Assembly: GCF_003952665.1 (NCBI RefSeq)
Contig: NZ_CP017946.1
Coordinates: 2,852,001-2,916,000 of the forward strand
DNA from: Bosea sp. Tri-49
GTDB lineage: Bacteria; Pseudomonadota; Alphaproteobacteria; Rhizobiales; Beijerinckiaceae
Direction: 5' to 3'
DNA: 64,000 nt
This document shows, piece by piece, positions 1 through 8,947 of this stretch (its first letter is position 1; each line of letters starts with the position of its first letter). A program made the translations under genes and the position numbers. Below the pieces are notes generated by a model. That model was not told the origin of the DNA, did not search any database, and saw only the letters and a list, made by a program, of their open reading frames with translations.

Positions 1-1366
1 GGACGCCGACGTCGCCCGTGCGGAAAAAGCCGTCTGCTGTCATCACCTTGGCGGTCTCGTCCGGCCGGTTCCAATAGCCGGCCATCACCTGCGGTCCGCG
101 GATGCAGATCTCGCCGGCTTCGCCAGCCGGCATGTCATTACCCTCGGCATCGCGAATGGCGAAGTCGGTCGAAGACAGTGGGTAGCCGATCGTGCCGGTG
201 AATTCGGCGATGTCGGTGCGGTTGACCGAGGCAACCGGCGAGGTCTCCGACAGGCCGTAGCCTTCGATGATTGGCCGGCCGGTGGCGTCTTTCCAGCGCT
301 TGGCGACGGCGGCCTGCGTCGCCATGCCGCCGGCGATGGCGAAGCGCAGCTCGGAGAAGTTCACATCCTTGATGTCGGGATGGCTGGCGAGCGCATTGTA
401 GAGTGTGTTGACGCCGGAAAAGAGCGTGAACCGGCTTCCCTTGAGGATCTTGATGAAGCCGGCGATGTCGCGCGGATTGGCGATCAGCAGGCTCTTGGCG
501 CCGATGCGCAGCATGAACATGCAGCAGCAGGTCAGCGCAAAGATGTGGTAGAGTGGCAGTGCCGTCACCATGACGTGCTGGTAGTCGCTGCGGCCATGCG
601 GCGGTTCAAGCTGCCAGCCGAGCCAGAGTGCACATTGCGCGACATTGGAGGCGACGTTGCGGTGGGTCAGCGTCGCGCCTTTGGCAACGCCGGTCGTGCC
701 GCCGGTATATTGCAGGAAGGCGACATCCTCAGGCGTGATCGTGACCGGGCTCATGGCCCCTGGCTGAGCGAGGATCGTCTTGAGCGGCACCGCGCCCGGC
801 AGGTTGTAGGGCTTCACCACCTTCTTGATCTTGCGGGCGACGAAATTGACGATCGCCCCCTTGAATCCCATCAGATCGCCGGCCGTCGCGATGACGATCG
901 ACTCCAGCTTGAGATTGGGCCGAGCTTCCTCGACGACATGGGCGAAATTCTCGATCACGACCAGAGCGCGCGCGCCGGAGTCGTTGAGCTGATGCGTCAG
1001 CTCGCGGGCGGTATAGAGCGGATTGACGTTGACCACGGTGAAGCCACCGAGCAGCGTGCCGAAGATCGTCGCCGGATTGGCCAGGATGTTCGGCATCATC
1101 AGCGCAATGCGGTCACCCTTCTTGAAGCCCTGCGCCTGCAGCCAGGCAGCGAAGGCGCGCGCTGCGCGGCCGACCTCAGAAAAAGTGATCGACTTGCCGA
1201 AGCTCTCGAACGCCTCGCGATCAGGATAAGTCTCGTAAGCGTTACGGATCAGATCCGCCAGCGTACCGACCTGGGCCTCATCGATCGTGGGCGGCACTGC
1301 CGGCGGATAATGCGCCAGCCAGGGACGTGCATCCGGCGCCGACTGAACCGCTGAAACTGCCGTCAT
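1..1366 (-). CDS. fadD: Long-chain acyl-CoA ligase (FadD type), 3' end outside window
   Basis: AMP-forming fatty acyl-CoA ligase that activates fatty acids for beta-oxidation. Reading the minus strand from ATG at 1366 gives MTAVSAVQSAPDARPWLAHY, then the AMP-binding P-loop YTGGTTGVAKGA around residue 220 and, near the window edge, the conserved GEICIRGPQVMAGYW. About 455 residues are visible of a family that is usually 550-570, so only the C-terminal end is missing. A second in-frame ATG lies at 1372, but the GGGGAGG at 1373-1380 touches it and sits at a good distance from 1366, so 1366 is preferred. A 28-bp palindrome lies about 150 bp upstream. Family is clear; chain-length specificity cannot be read. 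Confidence 0.92.
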   Translation of the reverse strand, partial: MTAVSAVQSAPDARPWLAHYPPAVPPTIDEAQVGTLADLIRNAYETYPDREAFESFGKSITFSEVGRAARAFAAWLQAQGFKKGDRIALMMPNILANPATIFGTLLGGFTVVNVNPLYTARELTHQLNDSGARALVVIENFAHVVEEARPNLKLESIVIATAGDLMGFKGAIVNFVARKIKKVVKPYNLPGAVPLKTILAQPGAMSPVTITPEDVAFLQYTGGTTGVAKGATLTHRNVASNVAQCALWLGWQLEPPHGRSDYQHVMVTALPLYHIFALTCCCMFMLRIGAKSLLIANPRDIAGFIKILKGSRFTLFSGVNTLYNALASHPDIKDVNFSELRFAIAGGMATQAAVAKRWKDATGRPIIEGYGLSETSPVASVNRTDIAEFTGTIGYPLSSTDFAIRDAEGNDMPAGEAGEICIRGPQVMAGYWNRPDETAKVMTADGFFRTGDVGV

Positions 1367-1512
1367 CGTCATCCTCCCCTCAGCGGCCCGCCCTGTTACC
1401 GGGTGTGGGTACCGCGCCGCGGACGCCCGGCTGCTGGCCGGTCGCGTTCCGCACCTTCTGATTGTCTCACGCTACACTGCGCAAGCCTAGCGGCGGGCGC
1501 AAGCACCCACTA

Positions 1513-1540
1513 CGCAAAAGTTTACATATAAACCTTTGCG
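1513..1540. promoter_or_regulatory. 28-bp near-perfect palindrome upstream of fadD
   Basis: Arms CGCAAAAGTTTA (1513-1524) and TAAACCTTTGCG (1529-1540) flank CATA, with one mismatch between the 12-bp arms. It is AT-richer than its surroundings. Fatty-acid genes are often controlled by TetR- or GntR-family repressors (PsrA, FadR) that bind such palindromes, so an operator for fadD is the natural reading; the regulator is not in the window. Confidence 0.55.
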
Positions 1541-1663
1541 CTGCAACAGGCCGAAGCCGACGCCTTATCCAATCCCAGCCAAAGCACAAAAACCGAGGCC
1601 GGAGCCGAATCCGGTCGGGTCTAGACAACCCGACCGATGAATCCGTCCTTCACCTTTTGTTCG

Positions 1664-1677
1664 TAGACTTTAGTCTA
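1664..1677. promoter_or_regulatory. Short inverted repeat TAGACT-TT-AGTCTA
   Basis: Perfect 6-bp arms with a 2-bp spacer, 50-65 bp from the stop of the EF-G-like gene and 300 bp upstream of fadD. Could be a second operator or part of an end-of-gene structure; no T run makes a terminator unlikely. Confidence 0.3.
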
Positions 1678-1726
1678 AATATCGTTCCTTCGGTCAGCCT
1701 ACTGTGCAATCGGACCGGAACAGGTT

Positions 1727-3805
1727 CTAGCGCGCCTGCGCCATCGCCTGGGCCGCGACCACCGCGTCAGCCGGCTTGCCGGCGAGCTCGGCGAGATGGT
1801 CGAAGCGGGCGCTGAACGAGCCGACGCCGGCCGTCGCCGAGCGCAATTCGACGATCAGCCCAGCCATCTCGGCCTCCGGCATCAGTGCGTTGATCTGGTC
1901 CCAGCCGCGCCAGCCGGGGCGCGCGTCATAGCCGAGGATCTGGCCGCGCCTTGCCGAGACGATCGCCGAGGCGCGCGACATCGCGTCCGATGGAATCACG
2001 ATCTCGACCGCCAGGATCGGCTCCAGCAGGACCGGCTTCGCCTGCGGACAGGCTTCGCCCATCGCGATCCGCGCCGCCTGCCGGAAGGCCATGTCGGAGG
2101 AATCGACCGTGTGATAGGAGCCGTCCGTCAGCGTCACCTCGATGTCGACGAGCGGAAAACCGAGTGGCCCGCGTTGGCAGTAGTCGCGCGCACCGGCCTC
2201 GACCGAGCTGATATACTGTCTGGGCACGACGCCACCGGTGATACGGTCGACGAAGCGGATGCCCTCGCCACGCTGAAGCGGCGCGATCTCCAGCACGACA
2301 TCGCCGAACTGGCCGTGGCCGCCGCTCTGCTTGCGGTGTCGGCCGCGGGCGCTGGCCTTGCCGCGCAGGGTCTCGCGATAACCGATCTGCGTCGCGCCGC
2401 TGTCGACATTGACGCTGTAGCGCCCGGCCAGTCGCTCGAGCGCGACACGCAAATGCATCTCGCCCTGACCCGACAGGCGCATCTCGCCGAACTCGGCGCG
2501 ATGCTCGAGGGCAAGTGCCGGGTCCTCCTCGATCAGCTTGGCGAGGCCGGCGGTCAGCCTGACATCGTCCTTGCGATCCTTGACGCCGACCGAAAGCGCA
2601 TGAACCGGCTCCGGCGGCGCCACGGCGCTGACGATATCCGGCCGGGACTTGCCAACCGCGACGGTGTCTCCAGTGCGGATGCCTTCGAGCCGCGAGAAGG
2701 CGACGACCTCGCCTTCATCCGCCGCAGGGCGGCGCTGTTGCTCGGCCCCCTTGAGCTCGAGCACGCCGCCGATACGAGCCTCGACGCCTCCGGACGATGT
2801 GAGCACATCGCCCTCGGCCATGCGCCCGCGCAGGATGCGCGCCAGCGAAAGCTTGCCGCCCTGGCCCGACTGCCAGGTCTTCAGCACCAGCGCCAGCGGC
2901 GCGCCGCTATCAACGACGCCCACTCGCCCGCGCGTCACCGCCAGTGTCGGCGCCTCGTGCCTGAGCGCCTTGAGTAGCCGGGTCACGCCGTTGCCGCGCT
3001 CGGCAGCGCCGATCAGCACGGGCACGACATGGCGCTCCTTGAGCTCGCGGGCGAGGTCGTCGAAGACGAGATCCCGCGGCGGCTCGATGTCGCCGAGCAA
3101 TCCTTCCATCAGCTCGTCGTCATAGTCGGCGAGCTTTTCCAGCATCGAGAATCTGGCGTCGCGCTCGCGCTCGACCTCTTCGGGAGCGAGCGGCACGATC
3201 TCGCTGGGCGCATGCTCGCGATAGATGAAGGCGCGCTCGAGCGCGAGGTCGATGAAGCCGACGGCGATGCCGTTGCGCCAGATCGGAATCTGCCGGAGCA
3301 GAAGCGGGGTGCGCGAGGCGCGCTGCAATAGCGCCAGTGTTTCACGCACGCGTCGCGAGGCGGAATCGATCTTGTTCAGGAAGAGGAAGCGCGGAATATC
3401 GGCCTCCTCGAGCTCGCGCAGCACGAGTTCCAGCGCCGGCGCCTTGCGGTCATCGGCCTCGCAGACCACGACCGCGGCGTCGACAGCCGGCAGGACATGG
3501 CGCATCTCGTGCAGGAATTCGACGGAGCCGGGGCAGTCGATGAAGGTGTAGCGCTCGCCCATGAAATCGACGCTGGCGACGTTGGGCTCGGTGCTCATCT
3601 GATGGGAGCGCGCCTCGGGCGAGGCGTCACCGACACTGTTCTTCGTCTTGACGGAGCCGGCACGCGAGACGGCGCCGCAACGCTCCAGAATGCTTTCGAA
3701 CAAGCTGGTCTTGCCGCTCTGGAAGGGACCGACGATCGCGATGCATCGCGGGCCCCTACCTCTGACGCCGGACGGGTTTCCTCCATTGCCGGAAGTCACA
3801 GCCAT
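1727..3805 (-). CDS. EF-G-like translational GTPase
   Basis: Paralogue of elongation factor G, 692 residues. P-loop GPFQSGKT at 26-33, G3 motif DCPG at 90-93 and G4 motif NKID at 144-147 mark the GTPase domain; the remaining length fits EF-G domains II-V. The start is set by AAGGAGG just before ATG 3805; longer frames up to 3856 lack a site. Unlike canonical EF-G, the switch I segment RGITI is replaced by QMSTEPNV. This matches the EF-G-like group found next to ordinary EF-G in Hyphomicrobiales, whose cellular role is not settled. It stands alone, without rpsL, rpsG or tuf, which supports a non-housekeeping paralogue. Confidence 0.88.
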   Translation of the reverse strand: MAVTSGNGGNPSGVRGRGPRCIAIVGPFQSGKTSLFESILERCGAVSRAGSVKTKNSVGDASPEARSHQMSTEPNVASVDFMGERYTFIDCPGSVEFLHEMRHVLPAVDAAVVVCEADDRKAPALELVLRELEEADIPRFLFLNKIDSASRRVRETLALLQRASRTPLLLRQIPIWRNGIAVGFIDLALERAFIYREHAPSEIVPLAPEEVERERDARFSMLEKLADYDDELMEGLLGDIEPPRDLVFDDLARELKERHVVPVLIGAAERGNGVTRLLKALRHEAPTLAVTRGRVGVVDSGAPLALVLKTWQSGQGGKLSLARILRGRMAEGDVLTSSGGVEARIGGVLELKGAEQQRRPAADEGEVVAFSRLEGIRTGDTVAVGKSRPDIVSAVAPPEPVHALSVGVKDRKDDVRLTAGLAKLIEEDPALALEHRAEFGEMRLSGQGEMHLRVALERLAGRYSVNVDSGATQIGYRETLRGKASARGRHRKQSGGHGQFGDVVLEIAPLQRGEGIRFVDRITGGVVPRQYISSVEAGARDYCQRGPLGFPLVDIEVTLTDGSYHTVDSSDMAFRQAARIAMGEACPQAKPVLLEPILAVEIVIPSDAMSRASAIVSARRGQILGYDARPGWRGWDQINALMPEAEMAGLIVELRSATAGVGSFSARFDHLAELAGKPADAVVAAQAMAQAR

Positions 3806-4018
3806 GCCGTCCTCCTTCGGTTTGGCCGCGCGCGGACGGTGGCCTTGAAGCCTCATGTCCGGAACGGCGGTTGACCGGCGGGAACGAGAATGGAGCGCCC
3901 ACGCCGGAAAGGCGGCGGTCGCTCTGGCCCGACAGGGTCGGGCGGCCGTCGAAGTGGGATGTCGAAAGACAGGTTTGCGCCGTTCCGGAGCAGGCGCAAG
4001 CGGAATGTTGCCGCTGGC

Positions 4019-4375
4019 TCAGGCCGGCTCCGACCGGCGTGTGCCATGCGCCTGCCCCCAATGCGCCATTCCCTCGAAGATCGGCGCCAGCGCCCAGCCG
4101 CGTTCGGTCAGCGCGTATTCGACCTTGGGCGGCACCGTCTCCTGCACGCTGCGGGAGATGACTCCATCCTCTTCGAGCGCCCGCAGCTGCAGGGTCATCA
4201 TTCGCTGTGTCACATGCGGGAGAAGTCGGCGCAGCGCGTTGAACCGGCACGGGCCGCGCGTCAGCTGGAACAGGATCAGCGCCTTCCACTTGCCACCGAT
4301 CACGTCGATCGTCGCCTCTACCGGGCACCAGACATAGGGGATGTCCTTGAGCGACGGGCGCATCGGCTGCTCCAA
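4019..4375 (-). CDS. HxlR-family transcriptional regulator
   Basis: 118-residue winged-helix regulator. The core from CPVEATIDVIGGKWKALIL through RFNALRRLLPHVTQRMMT to LEEDGVISR is the typical HxlR signature: an N-terminal Cys followed by the helix-turn-helix and wing. HxlR proteins often control divergent oxidoreductase genes in response to reactive electrophiles or redox stress. Here the gene is divergent from an NmrA-like reductase, 78 bp away, and a perfect GCGTA-N2-TACGC repeat lies between them. Cys17 could be a redox sensor by analogy with HypR/YodB; that is inference. Confidence 0.92.
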   Translation of the reverse strand: MEQPMRPSLKDIPYVWCPVEATIDVIGGKWKALILFQLTRGPCRFNALRRLLPHVTQRMMTLQLRALEEDGVISRSVQETVPPKVEYALTERGWALAPIFEGMAHWGQAHGTRRSEPA

Positions 4376-4392
4376 TCCAGTATAAAAATTGT

Positions 4393-4404
4393 GCGTACTT
4401 ACGC
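4393..4404. promoter_or_regulatory. Inverted repeat GCGTA-CT-TACGC, candidate HxlR operator
   Basis: Perfect 5-bp arms around CT in the 78-bp divergent gap between the HxlR gene and the NmrA-like gene, 17 bp before the HxlR start. Position and symmetry fit the operator for this dimeric regulator. Confidence 0.5.
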
Positions 4405-4453
4405 TTCTGATACTGCCCTGTTATCTCGCCTCCATCAACCGATGGAGGACACG

Positions 4454-5317
4454 ATGTTTGCGATCATGGGAGCGACGGGACAGACGGGCGGCGCGGCTTT
4501 GGCGGCTGCCCTCGCTGCAGGTCATGCGGTCAGGGCGATCGTCCGGGAGCCGAACCGCACCGCAGCGCTTGCCGACAAAGGCGCGGTTCTGGCCAAGGCC
4601 GACCTCGACGATGTCGAGGCGCTGACGGCAGCCTTAACCGGCGCAGAGGCAGTCTATGTGCTCAATCCGGTGCCGCACGCAGCCGAGGATGTTTTCGCTG
4701 CGGCTGCGAAGAACGGAGCGGCGATCGCTGAGGCAATCCGCCGCGCCGGCGTGCGGCATGTGGTGGCGCTGTCGTCGAGCGGCGCCCATCGCAGTGAAGG
4801 CACCGGCATCGTCCGCGCGCTGTACGATTTCGAGCAAGCCTTGCGCGGCGCAGCGCCCTCGCTGACCTTCATCCGCGCTACCGAATTCATGGAGAACTGG
4901 GGCAGCGTCGTCGGTGTCGCCGCCGAGCACGGCATCCTGCCGAGCATGCGCCAGCCGCTCGACACCGCGGGCGAGACCGTCTCCGCTAGCGATGTCGGCA
5001 GGCAGGCCGCTATCGAACTCGACCGCCCGCATGCCGGCGAGCGCATCGTCAACCTGAAAGGGCCGGCAGAGTATTCGCCTGAAGACGCCGCGCAGGCGCT
5101 TGGCGAGTTGCTCGGCAAGCCGATCGCGGCCGTGCCGACGCCGCGGGCGGAGTGGGAACCGGGGCTCGTCGCCGCGGGCTTGAGCGCGAGCCATGCGCGC
5201 GAGCTGGCTGAACTCTACGACGCCATGAATGCCGGCCGGATCGCCTTCGAGGAGGTCGGCGAGACGCGTCGCGGCAGCGTCACGCTGAAAAAGGCGCTGG
5301 CCGGGCTTCTGGGCTAG
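4454..5317 (+). CDS. NmrA/NAD(P)H-binding oxidoreductase
   Basis: 287-residue Rossmann protein of the atypical SDR (NmrA, QOR2-like) group. The dinucleotide motif GATGQTGG is at residues 6-13, and the body resembles NAD(P)H:quinone reductase 2. GGAGG at 4444-4448 fixes the start at ATG 4454, not the upstream in-frame ATG at 4442 which overlaps it. The divergent HxlR gene and shared operator suggest induction by quinones or electrophiles. Its stop codon shares CTAG at 5314-5317 with the stop of the convergent SDR gene. Substrate unknown. Confidence 0.88.
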   Translation: MFAIMGATGQTGGAALAAALAAGHAVRAIVREPNRTAALADKGAVLAKADLDDVEALTAALTGAEAVYVLNPVPHAAEDVFAAAAKNGAAIAEAIRRAGVRHVVALSSSGAHRSEGTGIVRALYDFEQALRGAAPSLTFIRATEFMENWGSVVGVAAEHGILPSMRQPLDTAGETVSASDVGRQAAIELDRPHAGERIVNLKGPAEYSPEDAAQALGELLGKPIAAVPTPRAEWEPGLVAAGLSASHARELAELYDAMNAGRIAFEEVGETRRGSVTLKKALAGLLG

Positions 5318-6102
5318 CGATTACGGCGCTGCCCGCGCAGCGTCGGCAGGCCGATGCCGACCGCGTCGAAGCCGCCATCGACGGCGAGAACCTGGCCGGT
5401 GATGTAGCTCGACCGGTCGCTGCACAGGAAGAAGATCGCCTCGGCCAGCTCCTCTTCCGCGCCATAGCGGGCGAGCGGGATCGCATCATGATAATCGGCG
5501 CGGATCTCGGGCGAGTGCACCGCCTTCGCCATGGCAGTCTCGACCGGCCCGGGCGCGACCGCGTTGACGCGGATGCCGAGCCCGGCGAGTTCGGCCGCCT
5601 GCTGCTTGGTGAGGTGGGCAAGCGCCGCCTTGCTGGTCCCGTAGGCGACGCGCAGCGTCGAGGCACGCAGGCCCGAGATCGAGGTGATGTTGACGATGGC
5701 GCCGCCGCCATTATCCGCCATCACCGGTGCCGCAGCCTGCGTGGTCAGGAACGGGCCGTCGAGATTGACCGCAAGCACACGCTGCCATTCGGCGTAGCTC
5801 GTCTCCAGCAACGGCTTGAAGACGGCCGTTCCGGCATTGTTGACGAGCGCATCGAGCCGGCCGAAGCGCTCGACCACCGCATCGACCGCCTCCGAAACCT
5901 GCTCCGGCATGGCGACATCGCAGGCGATCGTCATCGTCACGGTCGGCGCATCGAGCTCGGCCATCGCCTTGGCGAGTTCCGGCGCGTCGATGTCGAGCAG
6001 GACGACGCGCCAATTGTCAGCGAGAAAACGCTTGGCGGTCGCGAGCCCGATCCCGCGCGCGGCCCCGGTGATGAGGGCGACCTTGGCGATGTCCTGAGGC
6101 AT
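5314..6102 (-). CDS. SDR-family NAD(P)-dependent oxidoreductase
   Basis: Classical short-chain dehydrogenase, 262 residues. TGAARGIG at 12-19 binds the cofactor, NNAG at 88-91 follows, and Ser141, Tyr154 and Lys158 form the catalytic triad. ATG 6102 opens directly on the Rossmann strand (MPQDIAKVALITG); longer frames carry unrelated sequence. Its last bases overlap the stop of the convergent NmrA-like gene, so read-through or antisense effects at the 3' ends are possible. Substrate cannot be told from sequence. Confidence 0.9.
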   Translation of the reverse strand: MPQDIAKVALITGAARGIGLATAKRFLADNWRVVLLDIDAPELAKAMAELDAPTVTMTIACDVAMPEQVSEAVDAVVERFGRLDALVNNAGTAVFKPLLETSYAEWQRVLAVNLDGPFLTTQAAAPVMADNGGGAIVNITSISGLRASTLRVAYGTSKAALAHLTKQQAAELAGLGIRVNAVAPGPVETAMAKAVHSPEIRADYHDAIPLARYGAEEELAEAIFFLCSDRSSYITGQVLAVDGGFDAVGIGLPTLRGQRRNR

Positions 6103-6290
6103 GACGGCTGTCCGAAGCGAGGCTGGCGATGGCCGCGACCATAGGCAGGCCGACCAGGCAAGGCAAAACCCTTCACACAGCTTATCTCGCGCTCGACAAA
6201 CCCAGCGCTCTCCTGTAAGGCCCGGCACTCAACTTAAAACAGCGAGCCGAAAGCCCGCGCTTCCGCGCGAACACGGCCATGGAGAGACCC

Positions 6291-6683
6291 ATGAATATCA
6301 TCGAGCAGATCGACCAAGAGCAGATCGCCAAGCTCGCCGACGGCAAGGAAATCCCGCATTTCCAGCCCGGCGACACCGTGCAGGTCAACGTCAAGGTCAA
6401 GGAAGGCGAGCGCAGCCGCGTTCAGGCCTATGAGGGCGTCTGCATCGCCCGCAATGGCGGCGGGCTGAACCAGAGCTTCACCGTCCGCAAGATTTCGTAT
6501 GGCGAGGGCGTCGAGCGCGTCTTCCCGCTGTATTCGCCGAACCTCGACTCGATCAAGGTCGTCCGCAAGGGCAAGGTTCGCCGCGCTAAGCTGTATTACC
6601 TGCGCGATCGTCGCGGCAAGTCGGCCCGTATCGCCGAGCGCGTCGATGCCAAGCCGGCCAAGGGCGAGAGCAAGGGCAAGTAA
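6291..6683 (+). CDS. rplS: 50S ribosomal protein L19
   Basis: L19 of the large subunit, at the 30S-50S interface. 130 residues beginning [12 protein letters not shown]; the core with [28 protein letters not shown] and [20 protein letters not shown] is diagnostic, followed by a basic Lys/Arg-rich tail. GGAGAG before ATG 6291 sets the start. In many alphaproteobacteria rplS follows trmD; here it stands alone behind a divergent SDR gene and has its own terminator. Confidence 0.97.
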   Translation: MNIIEQIDQEQIAKLADGKEIPHFQPGDTVQVNVKVKEGERSRVQAYEGVCIARNGGGLNQSFTVRKISYGEGVERVFPLYSPNLDSIKVVRKGKVRRAKLYYLRDRRGKSARIAERVDAKPAKGESKGK

Positions 6684-6709
6684 GCCGCTCTTCCTTTTTG
6701 AGGTTTCAG

Positions 6710-6736
6710 AAACGCGGTCTTCGGGCCGCGTTTTTT
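6710..6736 (+). terminator. Rho-independent terminator of rplS
   Basis: Stem AAACGCGG (6710-6717) with CCGCGTTT (6726-6733), loop TCTTCGGG, run of T to 6736. It lies 27 bp after the rplS stop. Confidence 0.9.
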
Positions 6737-6826
6737 GTTGTCGGCGCTCGACGAAGGCGCAGGGCGAAACATTCCCATTACGCATATCGAAGTCGACGAA
6801 TAGCGATTGAAATGCGCTTGCCGCAT

Positions 6827-6844
6827 TGATATGTAGGCATATCA
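6827..6844. promoter_or_regulatory. Palindrome TGATATG-N4-CATATCA, candidate MarR operator
   Basis: Perfect 7-bp arms around TAGG, ending 16 bp before the start of the MarR gene. This is the usual size and place of an autoregulatory MarR-family site, and would let the regulator silence its efflux operon. Confidence 0.65.
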
Positions 6845-6860
6845 TTAGCAAGCTATCTAT

Positions 6861-7319
6861 GTGAACGCTATGGACTCCCCGGAGCTTCAGGCCGCCTTCA
6901 CCGCCGAGCTGGCTTCGGCCAACCGCAAGCTGAGGGCGCTAGTCGACGAGCGCGCCCGCGACATGGGGCTGACGCTGTCGCGGGCCCGACTTTTGATGCA
7001 GCTCGCCAAGGCCGACGGGCCGATCCAGTCCGATCTCGCCGGCCTGCTCGACATTGAGCAGCCAACGCTCGTGCGCCTGCTCGACGGGCTCGAACGCAAC
7101 GGCATGATCGAGCGGCGCGCCGCCCCGGGCGACAGGCGCGCCCGCCGGGTCTTCCTGACACCGGTCGCGCGGGCCCAGGCCGAGGATATTCTCGCCTTCC
7201 TGGCCGAGCTGCGCGCCGATGTCCTTGAGGGAATCGATCCGGGCGAGCTGGAGGTCGCCTTGCGCGTCCTCACCCGGATGTCGGAGAACATCGTTGCCAG
7301 CCGGGGCACCGCCCGATGA
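6861..7319 (+). CDS. MarR-family regulator of the efflux operon
   Basis: 152-residue MarR protein. The winged helix spans roughly 38-105, with LTLSRARLLMQLAKADG, the recognition helix around DIEQPTLVRLLDGLERNG and the wing ERRAAPGDRRARRVFLT. Start is GTG 6861; ATG 6870 is an alternative. The gene overlaps the MFS pump by ATGA, so the three genes form one operon that the regulator probably represses through the palindrome just upstream. Ligand unknown; phenolic or cationic drugs are usual for the family. Confidence 0.92.
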   Translation: MNAMDSPELQAAFTAELASANRKLRALVDERARDMGLTLSRARLLMQLAKADGPIQSDLAGLLDIEQPTLVRLLDGLERNGMIERRAAPGDRRARRVFLTPVARAQAEDILAFLAELRADVLEGIDPGELEVALRVLTRMSENIVASRGTAR

Positions 7320-8947
7320 ACACGCCCGCTCCTGCACCCCGGACCGCGTCGCAGCCGGCGGCACCCGCCGCAGCCGGCATGAGCCGCGCTCGTGCGCTGG
7401 GCTACATGCTGGCTTCGACGGTGCTCGCGCTGACGCAGCAGGTCGGCGCCAATCTCGTGGCGACCAATGTCTACCAGATCCAGGGCGATCTCGGCGCTAC
7501 CGTCGCCGAGACCAACTGGCTGATCGCCGCCTATATGGCGCCGAACGTCTCGCTCTCGATCGCCCTGATCAAGATCAGGATGCAGTACGGGCTACGCAAC
7601 TTCGCCGAGATCAGCATCGCCGGCTTCGTGATCGCCGCCATGCTCAATTTCTTCGTGCACGACCTGCAATCGGCCGTGGTCGTCCGCTTCATGAGCGGCA
7701 TCGCAGCCGCGCCGCTGTCCTCGCTCGCCTTTCTCTATATGATCGAGCCGCTGCAGCCGCGCCAAAAGCTCACCGTCGGCCTGTCGCTGGCGCTGACCAA
7801 CACCACGCTCGGCATTCCCGTCACACGGCTGCTCTCGCCGAGCCTGCTCGAGATCGGCGGCTTCCACGGTCTGACCCTGTTCGAGATGGGGCTGGCGCTG
7901 GTCGCCTTCGGCCTGGTCTATGCACTGCCGCTGACGCCGCCGCCGCGGGTCAAGGTAACCGGGCCGCTCGACGGCGTGAGCTATCTCCTGATCGCCGTCG
8001 GCTTCGGCGCCATCGCCGTCGCGCTCTCGCTCGGCCGCATCTACTGGTGGCTGGAAGCCCCTTGGCTCGGCTGGCTTTTCGCCGGCGCGATCCTCTGCCT
8101 GACGCTGGCGGCAATCATCGAACTGCACCGGCAGAGCCCACTCATCGACATACGCTGGCTGACCAGCCCGGCGACGCTGCACTATGCCACGGTGCTGCTG
8201 CTCTTCCGCGTCGTGCTGGCGGAGCAGACGGTCGGCGCCTCCAATTTCTTCCAGGCGCTCGGCTTCCAGAACGAGCAGACCATGCCGCTCTATGGCGTGA
8301 TCCTCACGGCGATCCTCGCCGGCGGCTTCACCTGCGCGGCACTGCTGCGGCCCGGGCGGGAGAGCGCCTTCTACGCGGCGGCGCTGATCTGCATCATGAC
8401 CGGCGCGCTGCTCGACAGCAGCGCCACCAGCCTGACCCGCCCGCACGACATTCATCTCAGCCAGGCGCTGGTGGCCTATGGCTCCGCCCTGTTCCTGCCG
8501 GCTGCGATGGGACAAGGGCTCGCCCCGGCGCTGGCACGCGGGCCGGTCTACATACTCAGCTTCTTCGTGATCTTCCTGTTCACCCAGAGCCTCGGCGGCC
8601 TGCTCGGCTCGGCGCTGTTCGGCAGCTTCATCACGCTCAGGACCAGCTTCCACTACAGCCAGCTGGCCGAGCACTTTTCATTGGCCGATCCGCTCGTCGC
8701 CCAGCGCATCCAGGAGCTCGCCGGCACCTATGGCCATATGCTGACCGATGCCGGACTGACGCGAGCCGAGGGCGTCACCCTGCTCGCCCAGCAGGCGATC
8801 CGGGAAGCGACCGTGCTCGCCTATAACGACGCCTTCCTGCTCATCGCTCTGATCGCCGGCAGCGCCCTCGTCGGCCTGCTCGCCCATCTCGCCGTCCTGC
8901 GCATGCGGGAAGGCTTCCCCGCTCCTTCACCTGCACCCCAGCCATGA
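7316..8947 (+). CDS. MFS efflux pump, DHA2 (EmrB) family
   Basis: Inner-membrane drug:proton antiporter of the 14-helix DHA2 type, 543 residues. Hydrophobic helices run nearly throughout, beginning at about residue 28, and the TNVYQIQGDLGATVAETNW segment matches EmrB-type helix 1-2. The usual loop 2-3 motif A (GxLADRxGRR) is degenerate (LIKIRMQYGLRNFAEI), a feature of one EmrB subgroup. ATGA overlaps join it to the MarR gene before and the EmrA-like adaptor after. With an outer-membrane channel it would form a tripartite pump; no channel gene is nearby. Confidence 0.93.
   Translation: MNTPAPAPRTASQPAAPAAAGMSRARALGYMLASTVLALTQQVGANLVATNVYQIQGDLGATVAETNWLIAAYMAPNVSLSIALIKIRMQYGLRNFAEISIAGFVIAAMLNFFVHDLQSAVVVRFMSGIAAAPLSSLAFLYMIEPLQPRQKLTVGLSLALTNTTLGIPVTRLLSPSLLEIGGFHGLTLFEMGLALVAFGLVYALPLTPPPRVKVTGPLDGVSYLLIAVGFGAIAVALSLGRIYWWLEAPWLGWLFAGAILCLTLAAIIELHRQSPLIDIRWLTSPATLHYATVLLLFRVVLAEQTVGASNFFQALGFQNEQTMPLYGVILTAILAGGFTCAALLRPGRESAFYAAALICIMTGALLDSSATSLTRPHDIHLSQALVAYGSALFLPAAMGQGLAPALARGPVYILSFFVIFLFTQSLGGLLGSALFGSFITLRTSFHYSQLAEHFSLADPLVAQRIQELAGTYGHMLTDAGLTRAEGVTLLAQQAIREATVLAYNDAFLLIALIAGSALVGLLAHLAVLRMREGFPAPSPAPQP

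Larger units (their letters stand above)
1367..1726. other. Intergenic region between fadD and the EF-G-like gene
   Basis: 360 bp with no convincing gene. It holds two inverted repeats listed separately (1513-1540 and 1664-1677). An open frame on the plus strand here lacks a ribosome binding site and family resemblance, so I leave it out. Confidence 0.6.

Noticed and set aside
380..1354. Long plus-strand open frame
   Set aside because: Antisense shadow of the FadD-type gene; no family likeness and typical of high-GC antisense frames.
1462..1815. Plus-strand open frame in the fadD upstream region
   Set aside because: No ribosome site, low-complexity sequence, runs into the EF-G-like gene on the other strand.
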